DNA of 64,000 nt from Agroathelia rolfsii (taxonomy: Eukaryota; Basidiomycota; Agaricomycetes; Amylocorticiales; Amylocorticiaceae), in assembly GCA_018343915.1 (NCBI GenBank), contig JABRWF010000002.1:5332001-5396000 (forward strand), in the 5' to 3' direction. Positions 13,166 to 25,300 of this stretch are shown here, piece after piece (position 1 is the stretch's first letter; each line of letters opens with the position of its first letter). The notes below the pieces were generated by a model. It was given only the letters and a program-made list of their open reading frames with translations. It was not told the DNA's origin and did no database searches. A program made the translations under genes and the position numbers.

Positions 13166-14797
13166 AGAATGGAAACGGAAGTATGCTCTGAACCAGTCAC
13201 AGGCGGGTCGATTGACTCCATGCCCCCAACCGCAACACCACGGCGTGCTGTTTTGTTTTGCTGCATCATGGGTTTTTTTTTTTTTACAAGATTCATACAT
13301 AACATGCGCATACATACATACGCAGCTTATCAGTTACCGGCACTTGGTTACCCATCCGTCGTTTTCCCATTACAAAATAGGAAGCGACAAGGGGGGGGGA
13401 ATGAAAGGGAGAGCATACGTGTAAAACCGCTTGGCCGGGAACAAAAGCCCACGGGCCCGTGGGTCAATGTCAATGACACACATTATGACACATCGCTCAA
13501 GGTATTTACTCCTATCTATTACAACGTCCTGGATATGCGGCATATGCCATATAGTGTCATCGCAGGCGGTTGTTGATATACTCCATCTTCTTTTCTTCCC
13601 TGTCTGGCTGGGCCATCACAGAGAGAAAAACACATGGGCTACGAAAAAAAAAAAAAAAGAAAAAAGCATGTTCACATGTAAAGCAGAGTCTGGAGCCCCA
13701 CACGACAGGTAACGTATTGACAACGACGGCTTCGGCGGGCAATAACGAGCGCCGAGAGAGAAAAGAGTAAATATAATACTCCATGTGATACCAAGAACAG
13801 ATTAGACTGTGATTTATGTATGCACTGTGAAAGTGGAACTATAGAAACATCAGCGCTCAGCTTGGACAGACTGGGCTAGGTAAAACAGAATAGAATCGCC
13901 GTCATGGTTAGCTGATAATATAACAGCTGTATGTATATGCATATCCTTATGCACAGCTGCCATACTTGGCAATTGCCGTCCCCGTCGCCAGCGCACTCCA
14001 TTGAAATTGTCAAGCAAATTTATAAGGGAGACTTCAAAAAAAAAAAAAAAAAAAATACAAGTGAAGACAAGCCATTCAAATCATCACCCAACAAAATCAT
14101 ACATAGCAATTTCCTAGCCATCGTCATCGTACACTTTTTTCATTCGTTCGTTTTTTTCTTTTTTTCTTACACAATTTTTTGTATGTGTATGTTTGTGTGT
14201 ATAACTGGTATGTAATAACAATATAGTTGTAATGTGTATGAAAGGAGAAGGAAGGAAGAAAGAAATATAAATGCGATATGATGATGATGATACTTGCGTG
14301 CAATAATGTGATAATGATGATGATGCGATGATGCTCGAAATATGCTGTGTATATCTGCCATGCGTTAGTACGTATGTGTATATATGTGTGTGTAATAATA
14401 AAAGGGGGAGGGGGATGATGTACATGAATGTCTGAAAGGTTTCGTTACAGAGGAGGGTGGGTGTCGACGCAGCGGTGTGGAGGGAGGGGATGACCAAAAC
14501 AAACTAGTACTAATAGACTAAGAAAAACTAAGAGTGATAACAGAATTTATGAGAGAAGAGCATGAGGAGCAGGAAAAAAAAAATACTAAGGTAAAAAGGC
14601 AATAATAACAAGCTCGTATCGTTATGTTCTGTGTCGTCGCGATGAATGACAAGAGTGTTCTTTGAATTGAGAAAAGAAGAAAAAAAAAATCGAGGCTTAT
14701 GATACAACAATCTCGCCAAAAGGAAGAAAAAAAAAGATACAAAAAAAAAAACAAGGAAACGAAAAAGGCAGGCGATCACACACCCACACACGCGCAC

Positions 14798-15082
14798 TCA
14801 CAGCCTTCGCCCGCGCGCAGCAGACCAGTCATCAGCAACATACGACGTCCTCGTCGAGGGCAACACGTGGGCATGCAACGAGGACGATGGTGGCGTCGCA
14901 TAACTAAAGTGGACCCCAGGGGGACCAGCATTAGCGAACGGCGCACAGGGCACAGGACTAATCGTTGCGCTCTGTCGGTAATGCTGCTGCTGGGGATAAA
15001 CCGGGTCATGCCTCGGAGTGGGGTACGCCGAACGAGCATGTGCATACGTAGCAGGGGGCGTGGGGTACGTGTGATGGTGGCC

Positions 15083-15113
<31 letters not shown>

Positions 15114-17846
15114 CTCACCCAGTCCGAAGAAGCGACGGCAGTAGCAGCATCCCGCACCATCGTTCCGTAAACAGCGTTGTGGGGCTGTGGCACAGAGAAC
15201 GTTGCGGATACCACACCGCCTTCGACACCTGGGCCGGTCAAGCCCGCGCTGGCGTAGGATGGTGTAGCGGAAGCGTACACACCCTGCGGGCTCGTTGACG
15301 CTGACTGCACGTGCATCGGGTACGATCTCGCCGGGGGGAGCGTATACGGAGCATGACGATGCGGGTGGTGATGATGATGATGCTGATGGTGTTGGTGAGG
15401 AAGCAAGTATGATGACGAAGCAGATGTGGATGCGGATGAGGGCAGCACAGAGTGCGATGATTGTTCCTGCTGTTGCGCATACTGTTGTGGTTGCTGCTGC
15501 TGCTGGTAATGATACTGCTGCTGCTGCTGCGGTTGCTGATGCTGCGGGGGCCGATAGGTCCTAAGCTTAGCCTTGCGCTGCTGAGCCTCACCATCCACAC
15601 TCGGCGGCGAGCATGCGAGCGAGTAATAATAAAGATTCTACAAGACAACAAGCGCTGGATATCAGTAATCCCATACACACACCAAGAATAGAAACCAAAA
15701 GGCTGAAGACTTACCCGTGGTGCAACACTCGGCAATCGCTCACTAGCCCTGTACGCCGCCACAAGCGTATGAGGAAGCGCATCTTCACTGCCACTAGAGG
15801 AAGAGGAAGAGGCGGATGTAGAGGACATCGTCTCTACACTCTCGTCAACTGTCGAAGGCGTCGAATAATGAGACGCTGCCGCCGGAGCAGCAACGGCTCC
15901 CGACCACGCCATCCGCTCACTCTCCGCATGGGGTTGAGGGCGACAGGGCGACGAACCACCCAAGGACATGTGTGCAAACGACTGCAAGGACGACTCGAGC
16001 GGCGAGTGGGTGCTACCAGATGTAGCTGCTGCTGCTGCAGCGGCAGCGGCAGCCCCGCGCACGGCGGCAAACGACGAGTCGGGGATCTGCAACGAAATGC
16101 CTGTAGGGCGCTGCTGCTTGATCGGTCGCCTGTCCGGAAAGTACGCCGTCGTGGGCGAGAACGCAGCGTTGGCGCTGCGTTTCGAACCAAGGGGCTGGGG
16201 GCTGGGAGAGCGTGTTGACGCCTGTGCGGGACTGTGATGCGTCGTCGCCGGGAGCGGCGGAACCGCTGCGGTTGAAGAGCTCGAGAAGGAGAATTGGTAC
16301 GCAGGGTAGCGGGAATTGGGAGATGTCGACCTGGCGCGCTCTGTACCTGGGCGGGAACGGATGTATGCAGCGGCATCGTAATGGAGTTGGTACTGCGGTT
16401 GCGATTGCTGCGGGGCATAACGTCCCACGGGAACAGAAACATCCGCATGTGCACCCGAAGGGCGTAGACGGCGATGCGCGTGGTGGTGAGAGCTGCGACG
16501 ATGAGGATGGCGATGGCGGTAGTGCTTCGAGTCACGCTCCTTGGCAATGACGAGGCCTTTGAGCAGGTGCAACCAAGACTCATATGTGCTCTTGTCGACG
16601 TAGAGCGTATAGTTGACACCCGAGAGGAACTCTTTTTCCATTTTGTTAATCTCCGCAAGTTCAATGCCAGAGACTTCGGACCATGTCTTGTTGGTATAAG
16701 TGTTGCTAAGAAACGGAAGAATTAAGTCAGCACTTGGAAATGTAAAAAAAAAAAAAAAAAATATGAAGTAGAGTATATGCGCGTACTCGTCCAGGAATTT
16801 GTTGGCCATCATGAGCGCGGCAATAGCAATGCGAAACTCGCTGCCTGGCTGACCACTGCTGAGGCTGTTCCGCTCCTTGAGGCGATAGATGTAGTGCAGC
16901 GATAGCACAATGACCGACTGGCTGACTTGCGTCGTTTCAAGGACCTTTTGCATGAACTGCACAAAGGTGGGTGATGCAGAAAGTTGCAAGGCTGTTGCAG
17001 CGTTCGAGCTTGTATGGGGATACGGGGATGCGCCAGGTGGAGAGGGGTAGGACGATGCGGCGGCGGCGTTGGAGGAGGAGGACGACGATGACGAGGGCGC
17101 GAGAGAGCGGGCGCCGGCGAACCACAAGTAACAGATCATCTCACATGTCTTTTCGGCGAGGAAGTGCGCCGAGCGGTGGCGGGAGATGTCGAACCAGTCA
17201 GGCAAATTTGACTTTGACGCGTGACCAGACATAGGCGGCACATCGTATTCAGCGTCGGCGTCAGCGTCGGAGGCATCGGCAGAGGCGGCATCGTGCAGAG
17301 GTTCTTGCTCTGATCTAGACTCCAGCTCAGACTGAGGATCGTCGACAACCATGTAAGACGTCAGAGCTGGCTCGGGGAATGTCTCCTGAAACGCGGGCAG
17401 GCGTGAGCAGCTTCGGCCAGCGTTGTTACTACTGTCAGCAGGCACTGTCAAAGTGACAGGTGAGAGACACAAAGAACATAAGCAAAAAAGATTAGACTTG
17501 GAGAGAGAATATCACGTCACATACACAGATGAGACAATGGCGGAAGTGTTGTGGATGACGACGATGCTGCATCTGGGTAGACAGTGCCAGCATGTGTCTG
17601 TGGCCTGCGACGAGACATGTCTTCAGACATGGGCGGTGTCATTGGTGGGTGCAGGAGCGTCGATGGTTGTTTGCCTTGCTGCTTCCACAGGTGTTGTTGT
17701 TGTTGTTGTTGTTGCTGCTGCTGCTGCTGCTGCTCGGTAGCGGGCAAGACATAGTAGTGTGATGTCGAGACAGCAGGCATTGTTGCAAGTGAATGGTGAT
17801 GAGCAGAGGCATGTACAGTTGAAGGACGAGAAGAGTAGAGGGCCAT
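14798..17846 (-). CDS. Pcl/Clg1-like cyclin with long disordered tail
   Basis: Cyclin of the fungal Pcl/Pho80/Clg1 group, expected to bind a Pho85-type CDK. Predicted 936 aa from four exons: 17846-17525, 17444-16787, 16705-15715, 15637-14798, with GT..AG introns. Exon 1 is disordered with a Gln run. Exons 2 and 3 hold the cyclin core. Its conserved blocks are the helix HRSAHFLAEKTCEMICYLWF, VIVLSLHYIYRLKERN, RIAIAALMMANKFLDDNTYT, NKTWSEVSGIELAEINKMEK and EFLSGVNYTLYV. A 110-aa loop of Ser/Ala/Pro separates the first helix from the rest. The C-terminal 550 aa are low complexity: Ser runs, an Ala run, His-rich and Gln-rich segments and a final Gln tract. An in-frame TTG-led extension upstream was not used; the first ATG is at 17846. 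A TATATA-like element lies about 90 nt upstream (17937-17944). Large disordered tails are common in fungal Clg1-like cyclins. Confidence 0.85.
15083..15113. repeat. CAG/CTG repeat encoding Gln tract (cyclin exon 4)
   Basis: Run of GTT then GCT triplets on the + strand that encodes about ten Gln in the cyclin tail. Related Gln-coding runs lie at about 15490-15540 and 17693-17734. They are likely to vary in length between strains. Confidence 0.9.
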
Positions 17847-20711
17847 TATGTCCCTGTGCGGCGGCAGATATGACGACGACACAAGGGCGCGTACGGACAG
17901 CAAGTAGTAGCGGCCATGGCCATGGAAGGAGCAAGGATATATAAATCAGGGGAAAGGGGGGGGGGCGCGAAGGACAGAGGAATTTAAAAAAGAAAAAGAA
18001 AAAAAAAAAAAAAGAGGAGCTAGAGTCCTTTCGGCTGACGGGTAAGATGAGAGCAGGACGGGAGTGAAAAGAGATGGACACATCCGCTTAGGAAGAGAGA
18101 TGGAGGCAAAGACACGCAGCGCACAGGGGGCGATCATCTCATCATCCATCATCATCTCATCTTCTTCATCATAATTTCCCTTGCCCTTTCGCTTTCGGCT
18201 TTTTGCTTCCACTCGACTTGACTTGCTCCGTCTCTTTCTCTCCTGTCGCCCTTGCCAACCAATGCACACCATCGGCTGACATAAGCCCATCCTGATCTGA
18301 ACCCCGATTCCCCTCTCCCTCCGCGCTGGGCCCCCCTTCCATAACAGGCCGTCCGCCGGATCACTCTCCCTTCCTCCCTCTTATGGGCAATCCTGCATAT
18401 TGCGTAATAGCGATAATTCCATGTATGGATAAACCCTGCATAATTACCCCCCTCCCATCTGTTCCGGCCAAGGCACGGGTAAGATCGATCTTGGATGGTC
18501 GAGATCTGACGTGGACAGGACTCCACCGCGTTTCTGTTTTTTCTCCCAAGGAATACGACAAGGTTTGGCTTGTCACACGTAGACCACGCATACACTTTTG
18601 TTGCAATGAGAATAGTAACGCATCGACTGACTTGTAATAATGTGTGCTTGTGTGTCCGTTTCTCTATTGCCTGCCTCTCTTAGCTCCATCCGTCCGCCAG
18701 GCTCGCTGCGGCTGTTCTATACCCAGCTCAGCTCATATCATATGCCCACGGACTTCGCTTGTCACAACAACATCGCTTCCTTTTTGCTTTTTTCTCTCCT
18801 TTCTCTCCGCCAAGTCTCTGTTGCGTTGTGTCCATCATTTCGCCGCACTGTCTCTCTCCTTCATCATCATCTCTTCCCTTATCTCATTCATACATCCATC
18901 CCCAATTCATCCGTCCATTCATCCGGTGTATATACATAGTCTACAACTACGCTATCCTATACTATTGCTGCGCGTCTACCTGTCTCCTGTGCACATGTCT
19001 CTGCGTCTAGGCTCTTACTAACACTAGCTTCTTTCCTTGTCTGGCTGACAATTAATGACATTTGGCTATCTATCAATTTGTCTCCCCTTTCTCTCTCCCT
19101 CTCTTCTCTTCTCTATGCTCGGGCCAAGGATGTTGCTAGCACATCTTTCATGCCTCGGCTTCCCCCTCTCTCTTCGTCGCTCCGTAATACCGGTCGCTCC
19201 TTTTTTTTTTTTTTTTCCCTGGCCTGGTCCCTGGAGGGGGGTGGTTATTCCATTTGCCCGTTCTTATACACACACATGCAAATGTCGTTACTGTAATAAC
19301 AAGCTCAATTTCAGTCTCATCTCATAAATATATATCAAGATCGTGGACAGCGTGATTCACATGGGCTGTGCACATATATGGGATGGCCTCATCGACACAT
19401 CATCATCATCATCATCATCCATTTGTTATATCTCTTTCTTTCTCTCTCCATCTCTCTCCTTTCTTTTCCCGATATTTAGCGGACGTCATGAGGTGGCTTA
19501 CATCCCTTTTAGCAACGGGTCTCAAGTCAAATTTCATCATTTTCGGAGAGACATAGCACCCGTATTATCCTGGCTGTGTGGGGATATAACCATACCACAT
19601 ACGTGCGCCGCCCCCTCCTGATATAGTCACCCACTGACATCGCCGCCGCCATCCATCATAAAGAATCATTATCAAATAATCACAATTAGTCATAGTAATA
19701 AGCACATGTGTATGCATCGCCTGATTTAAGGGGAAAAAAAAGGGTTTTCGAGGAACATCTGATCACTGCACCACTGCCAATGCTTGATAACACCAATCAA
19801 CAATCTATTGCTGTGCTTATGATTTATGAGGTAACAAGCCATATATGTATGCGTACATGTCTCTTTCTTATTTTCTCCATTCTTCCATTTACTTCCCCCC
19901 TTTTTTTTTTCTCTCTTCTTCTTCTTCTGTTAACCATCCGTTCTCTGGGCAAGACGCACGAGACGAAACCATCAGCACTACCATTTGGAGTCGGGTGTGG
20001 TGGAACTATGGAATGAGAATAACAATCAACCTCCTATAGATGATGATGATGAGCCATTGAAAAAAAAAAAATCTTTGTCGCAGTGATAGATGAATCGATG
20101 AATCACAATGGACAGGATTGGAGACAGATGATGAAGTGTTACATATACATATCTCATTTCCTGACCTTTGTTCTTTCTTACGTCCGCTTCTCTTGATTTG
20201 GCCTTCTTTTCTCTGCTCTTGGCCCGTTTTGTTAAAACCCCATGATATATACAATCGCAATCACCATGTCTCGTCGTCCAAAACAAATGACTATCATCAA
20301 CTGTAAGTGCCAACGCCATAATCTCTACATTTATAGCAATCTCCGAATCTAAATTTAAAGAAAAAGACAAGCAAAAAAAAAAAAAAAACTGATGCTTCTC
20401 CCCTTTCAAATGGTACATACAACTAGTGGGCGGTCTTGATGTTCTTCTTTCACTCACTGCTACCGCACATCGCGATGTTGACTCGGTCAAAAACAATGTC
20501 CTGAGCAAGGCAAGTCATGGCATCACTGATGTACAAGCACTAGCGATGGGTATGACAAGGTACCACATCATTACACTTAGCTAGCCACAAACGCACACAC
20601 GCACGCGCAGTGTTGCAACCGCGTAGTATTCGCATCCTTTTACCCCGACGCACACGACGTTTGTTGTTCATCAATTCCGAATTGTGATCGGTCTCCAGTG
20701 ACACCCGAGGC

Positions 20712-20746
20712 ATGTGTGTGTATGTGTGTGTGTATGTGTGTATGCA
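20712..20746. repeat. TG-rich microsatellite
   Basis: Imperfect (TG)n run interrupted by TA steps, about 35 bases, in the non-coding stretch upstream of the cyclin gene. Confidence 0.85.
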
Positions 20747-21712
20747 TGTAGCAGAGCGATGCAGATGGGTGGATGTATGCGATTCATAACATTGAATTGA
20801 ATAATCTGATCTCGGGCAACAGGCCGATGTGTGTGAACCCAAAAGAAGAAAGGAAAGAAGAAGAAAAAGAAAAAGAAAAGAAAAATCAAAACCGGTATGT
20901 GTTCTCAAGTTTTGACGCCGCATAAGGTAACGGCTCCGCTTTTCTAAGAGTGATGCTCTCAGACGACTTGTTATTGCTATTGTTGGTTCCGTGCCGCCAC
21001 TGGCGCCTTTTGCTCTTGATTGATTTCTTGGATGTTGTCTTGTCGGTCGTGGCCAGAGAAACGAACAGTTGTGCTTCTATGAATACTATTTATTATTTCA
21101 ATTAGGACACATGCGCATACGGTCCAAGAAACGCCGAGAGAAAGAGAGAAACGTGATGGAATGCATGACGACTTCCGCGCGCAGTGGTAGTAAGTGGCTC
21201 TCTCTCACTTACAGGGAACGAACGCCAAATATTTTCAGGGGGGGGGGGGCTTGTTCAGTTACACGCTGCTGCTCCTCTCCCACCCACCCACCCCCTTCCG
21301 ATAGCTTACTACATGCACTTTTTTTTTTCCATGTGAAAATCAAATCCTACATCGGCAAATGATAAAACAAAGCCTCCTTGCCATGCTTACACCAGACCCT
21401 CTTTTTTTGCATTGCCCTGGCCGGTACCATCGCAGCTTGGCTCGATTATTCGTCGCCTTGTGCTGTTAGGCTGTTCCGTGCATTTCTAGATGTAGATGTA
21501 GATATAAACGTGCAGTACCGTGATTCGAAGTCTGAAGCTGAACCCCCCCTTGAACAGTTCTGATCCGCGCGCGGTGGAGTACCTTATGTGTATGAAATGC
21601 TTACAAGATTCCTTGTCTTTTTTTTTTCTTTATCACCAAAAAAAAAATTTGCCGCGTCCAGGGCGGAAGCCTTAATATACCAATCACCATCCACGCATGG
21701 CACACACGGAGA

Positions 21713-21929
21713 GGACGACGACGACGACGATGATGATGATAGAAAGACGGCGAGGAGGACGGCATAGCGACACATTTTACATGATCCGAGTCCGGCAATA
21801 AAGGTGTGAGACGGACTCGGACTCAAAACAGCCAAGGTCAGTTACAGCCGCCCAACCAAGCGTGGGGCCCTCTCTCTCTCTCTCTCCGCCCATCGCATTT
21901 CTACCAGACCAATACGCGCGCGCGCGCGC
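21713..21929. repeat. Cluster of three microsatellites
   Basis: Three different simple repeats lie within 220 bp: (GAC)n turning into (GAT)n at 21713-21740, (CT)n at about 21869-21887 and alternating (CG)n at about 21914-21929. The alternating CG run could adopt Z-DNA. Confidence 0.85.
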
Positions 21930-22300
21930 ATGATCGGAGGAGGCTAGGCTACGTATAATAAACCTGAGATACTCGATAGACAGGGGGAGTTCTTGTTCCG
22001 CAATTCCGCTTCAATCTCGGGACTTTAGCTCAAAACAAAATCCTGAAGCTTGACGGCTAGCAAACTACATACAATCATCCAAATGGAGTAAGTGGTAATA
22101 GGAAGAGAAATTTTTTTGTAATGCATAGATAGATGAATGAAGGACAAAAAAGCGAGATTAGAGATTAGTATAATTAGTATATCTCCTATTGTACATGTGT
22201 GCAGGGAATATCCGAGTGGGCCCCTCCCATGCGGCATTCAATAGCGTATTACATGTACAGGCTCCTAGTCCACACAGGTGTTAGTTGGACAAAAATGTCT

Positions 22301-22363
22301 ATAACTTGAATGGTTAGCGCCGGCGCAGTCGTACGTGCGAAATACGTCACAGGTTCAAGTTAT
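22301..22363. repeat. 63-bp inverted repeat, tRNA-like in part
   Basis: Perfect 10-bp arms (ATAACTTGAA at 22301-22310, TTCAAGTTAT at 22354-22363) flank 43 bp. The inner part contains the palindrome GCGCCGGCGC and an ACGT..ACGT stem around a 7-nt loop. GGTTCAAG and TGGTTAGC resemble tRNA B-box and D-arm sequence, but acceptor and T stems do not pair as in a tRNA. Confidence 0.5.
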
Positions 22364-25300
22364 TGATCTAAGTTTGCATTTCCGTTTCCTCCGCCTCCCA
22401 ACTAAAATTGTTAGGAGCCAGACCTTACCTGTCCAGCCCCTGATCATTTGAAATGCGCTACTATAGATTATTATATATTATACTTGATACTAAGCATTCT
22501 GGGGGTAACAACTGTAGTTATTGTCATGATCATCATCCAAAAGTATCTAAACATGACTTGCAAGTGGGGCCGAAGCATAACGCCGAGTAGCATATATTGT
22601 CCTGGACCCCTCTGACTTCGAGGCCTCATAAAGGCTAGCTAGCTTGTAAATTAGGAGCTTTGGTGTTTTTATCATCTCTGCATCCACATGACTGGATTCA
22701 GAACCCATCCCCCCCCCCAGCTTTGGTACTGTGCAAGAAGGAGCTTGCGAGTGGTCCAAAACAATCGCCGCCGCCGCCCTCATGTTCAAGTTCCCTTCTC
22801 TCTTCCTATTAGCTGTGCGTTTTTTTTTTTTAGGGCCATCTTCCTCTTCCCTTCTCTAGTTCGATCAGGCCGGGCGGCATCGCACTCGTGTGTGAATCGG
22901 TAAACAGTGAGCTCTACCGCGACTATTGGAGGTGACTAGAGTGCCGTGAAGATGATGATCATCCCGTTCATCATACGGGTGCTAATCGGGCTTAGCATAT
23001 GGGGATTATATTGATAGATTTACACCTCCGTGGAAATACACGGATTAGGATGCTGGTATCGCAGCTATAATTATATTGTTCCAATAGTCGGTGTATCATC
23101 ACACCCCAAGACTCGGAGTCGGATCCTCTCGGCAAATAGTATGAGGTATTGAGAATGTGCGGGGATGCAACACAGCATTTTTTTTTTAATCATGTTCAGC
23201 AAGGGATACATACACAATGAGCCTGAATTGTTTCAAATCATGAGCCTCAGTTTGAACTTTGAATACCATTTTGAACCCTTGCGCGCTTGAACTTGTATCC
23301 CGATATTGATTTTTACTACCCCGGCGACCCTACGCTGGCACCTCCGCGTCCTCCTCGCGGAGACATGTCACCATCTCCGCATCCTGTCGCCACTCTGCCA
23401 GGATCATAGCCATGGGCTATTCGCCCCCGCCGGATCCTCCTGACTCGCGCCGGCTCGTACATGCGCATTTATTAAGCGCGTGCTGTCTAGCCACATAATC
23501 AAACAAGATTGGGGGTATCCATGCTATAGCGTGCCACGAATACAGAATACAATTATGATGGCGCACGTACCCTTCATGCGCAAGGAACGAAGTACCTATC
23601 TTCTCATATAGAACTTCAAGTTGGATCAAAAAGCGACCCTAAGGCTGTACTCGTGTTCATCTGTAAAAGTGAGCAGAGGGTCTCTGGAGGTAAACACACG
23701 GCAACGGCACCTCCTACACCCGGACTTCCGCACCGCCTGTTTGACAGGCGTGTTAGCCGGTGATGCCAGTGATCACTACCCTGATGGTGGTACTACAAGG
23801 AATTCGAAGGAGTTGCTGAACAGATTGTTCGTGTTCCACTATATCATCGTGGACCGTAATATATTATAATACGATGCGCTGATGGTCCGGCTCGATTCGT
23901 ACACTATCTATCGTCAATACAGTACGATGGACTTCGTCATGTTGATAGCCTATATTTTCTGGCTCCATAGTCTGAGTCATGCCAGCGTGTTCATAAACCT
24001 CGGGCGATTTGGTTGGGCTGGCATCTTCTTTGAATGAATGAATGAACAAAATGGCCACCTTCCTAGCATCTTTGCTTTACCCACTAAAAGAGGGAAATAC
24101 ATATGGCGGCCACCCATTTTTAACATCCTGGATAATCGGAGAAAGGTTGGGGCGTTTGTCTATGCGCACTCATTGTGCATAACATGATTATCCCGCGATC
24201 CTGTAGGCACTGGTTTCAGAACCCTCTTACGGACGAAACCAATTGGCATCATCATGATCATGAATATGGATGAACTGGCGAGTGTTGGCGCGGCGTCGGT
24301 TCACTGCAAGACCAGTCTATGATAATGATCGTGCTTTTCTATGAAACGTTACAATCTATTCAGTCTATTCAGATGATCAAGAGAGAGCTTGAATGGGAAG
24401 GTGCAACGCAGTATCCCCACTGTCCGTGATAAACAACTTGCCTTTTCTGGGACCGCGATGACACTGATGCACGCTAACATAAGCCACATCAAACCTGCCG
24501 TCCACGGCTCCGCTAAGCAATGTACACATTACACAGCCGCCGTACTGTCTCCAGGACCCAGATGAGCGATCGCGCGGATGAAGCGCCGTCTGTGTGATTC
24601 AGGGATGTGACATGAGAATAGAGATATTACGATAATGATCCATCGAAGTCACTAATGTTTGAATGCAGATGGCATGACCTGTTTACATATCAATGAATTT
24701 TTTTTCACTCTCCCCCCTCTGCTTGTGACTCGGATGACCCTAACATCCCGAGCAAGACTTCCATTCATAAGTGGCTAGTCTTGGCTTGCCTTTGCCGTCT
24801 AAAGATACAGATGTGGCGTTTAGGAAGTTATGCGAACCTTATACCTGATGCCAGCGAAGTCTTTGTGCTTGCCTTCGTCTCAACACGCCGCGAGGGTTTT
24901 CGAATCCACCGGATCCCGTCATCCATTTTTGACACCGGTAGTCGTGCTTGGGTCCAAAATAATCCTTGCTGGCCTAGTGCACGTTGGCTGTGCTGGTAAT
25001 GGCCGCGCGGGACGCTGGACCTATAGAAGATTCTAAAATATTGGTTGTAACATGTTGCTCGCTTTTATTTGTTTATTTCTACTCTCTCTTAAGATCTTAA
25101 AAGGTACTTCCTTCTCAGTCCGAGAGCCTGTGTCTTCGTATGCAGGTTCGTGTTCACCATATGTGATGGCGCAGCAGATCAGGGTGAGTATCAAAGAGTG
25201 AACTTAAAGTCGCGCGGAAACCAAACGGCTTGAGCTCAAGACCGCTCGGAAGGCACGGTCCGAGTCGGTTCCTAGCTAAACACCATTCTCTACCAACGTT

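Larger units (their letters stand above)
4853..14797. other. Gene-poor stretch (about 9.9 kb) between CHS7 and cyclin gene
   Basis: No convincing gene was found on either strand. Open frames are short, lack family motifs and do not chain through splice signals. The CHS7-proximal part (4.85-5.3 kb) should hold its promoter. From about 12 kb on, the sequence is crowded with poly(A/T) runs, an AAG-type run (about 12560-12590), TCA and GA microsatellites and TG-rich tracts. An 18-bp perfect palindrome lies at 5538-5555. Small spliced genes or non-coding RNAs cannot be excluded. Confidence 0.5.

Noticed and set aside
14699..15298. Open frame on + strand (199 codons)
   Set aside because: It is antisense to the last cyclin exon; the frame is open because of the CAG-type repeats and GC-rich coding strand.
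15613..16218. Open frame on + strand (201 codons), Arg-rich
   Set aside because: Antisense shadow of cyclin exon 3.
22311..22375. tRNA gene
   Set aside because: GGTTCAAG and TGGTTAGC resemble B- and A-box parts and a GAA anticodon-like loop is present. However, the acceptor and T stems do not pair and position 33 is not T.
23281..23480. Pro-rich frame (DFYYPGDPTLAPPRPPRGD)
   Set aside because: Single short frame without partners or known domain.
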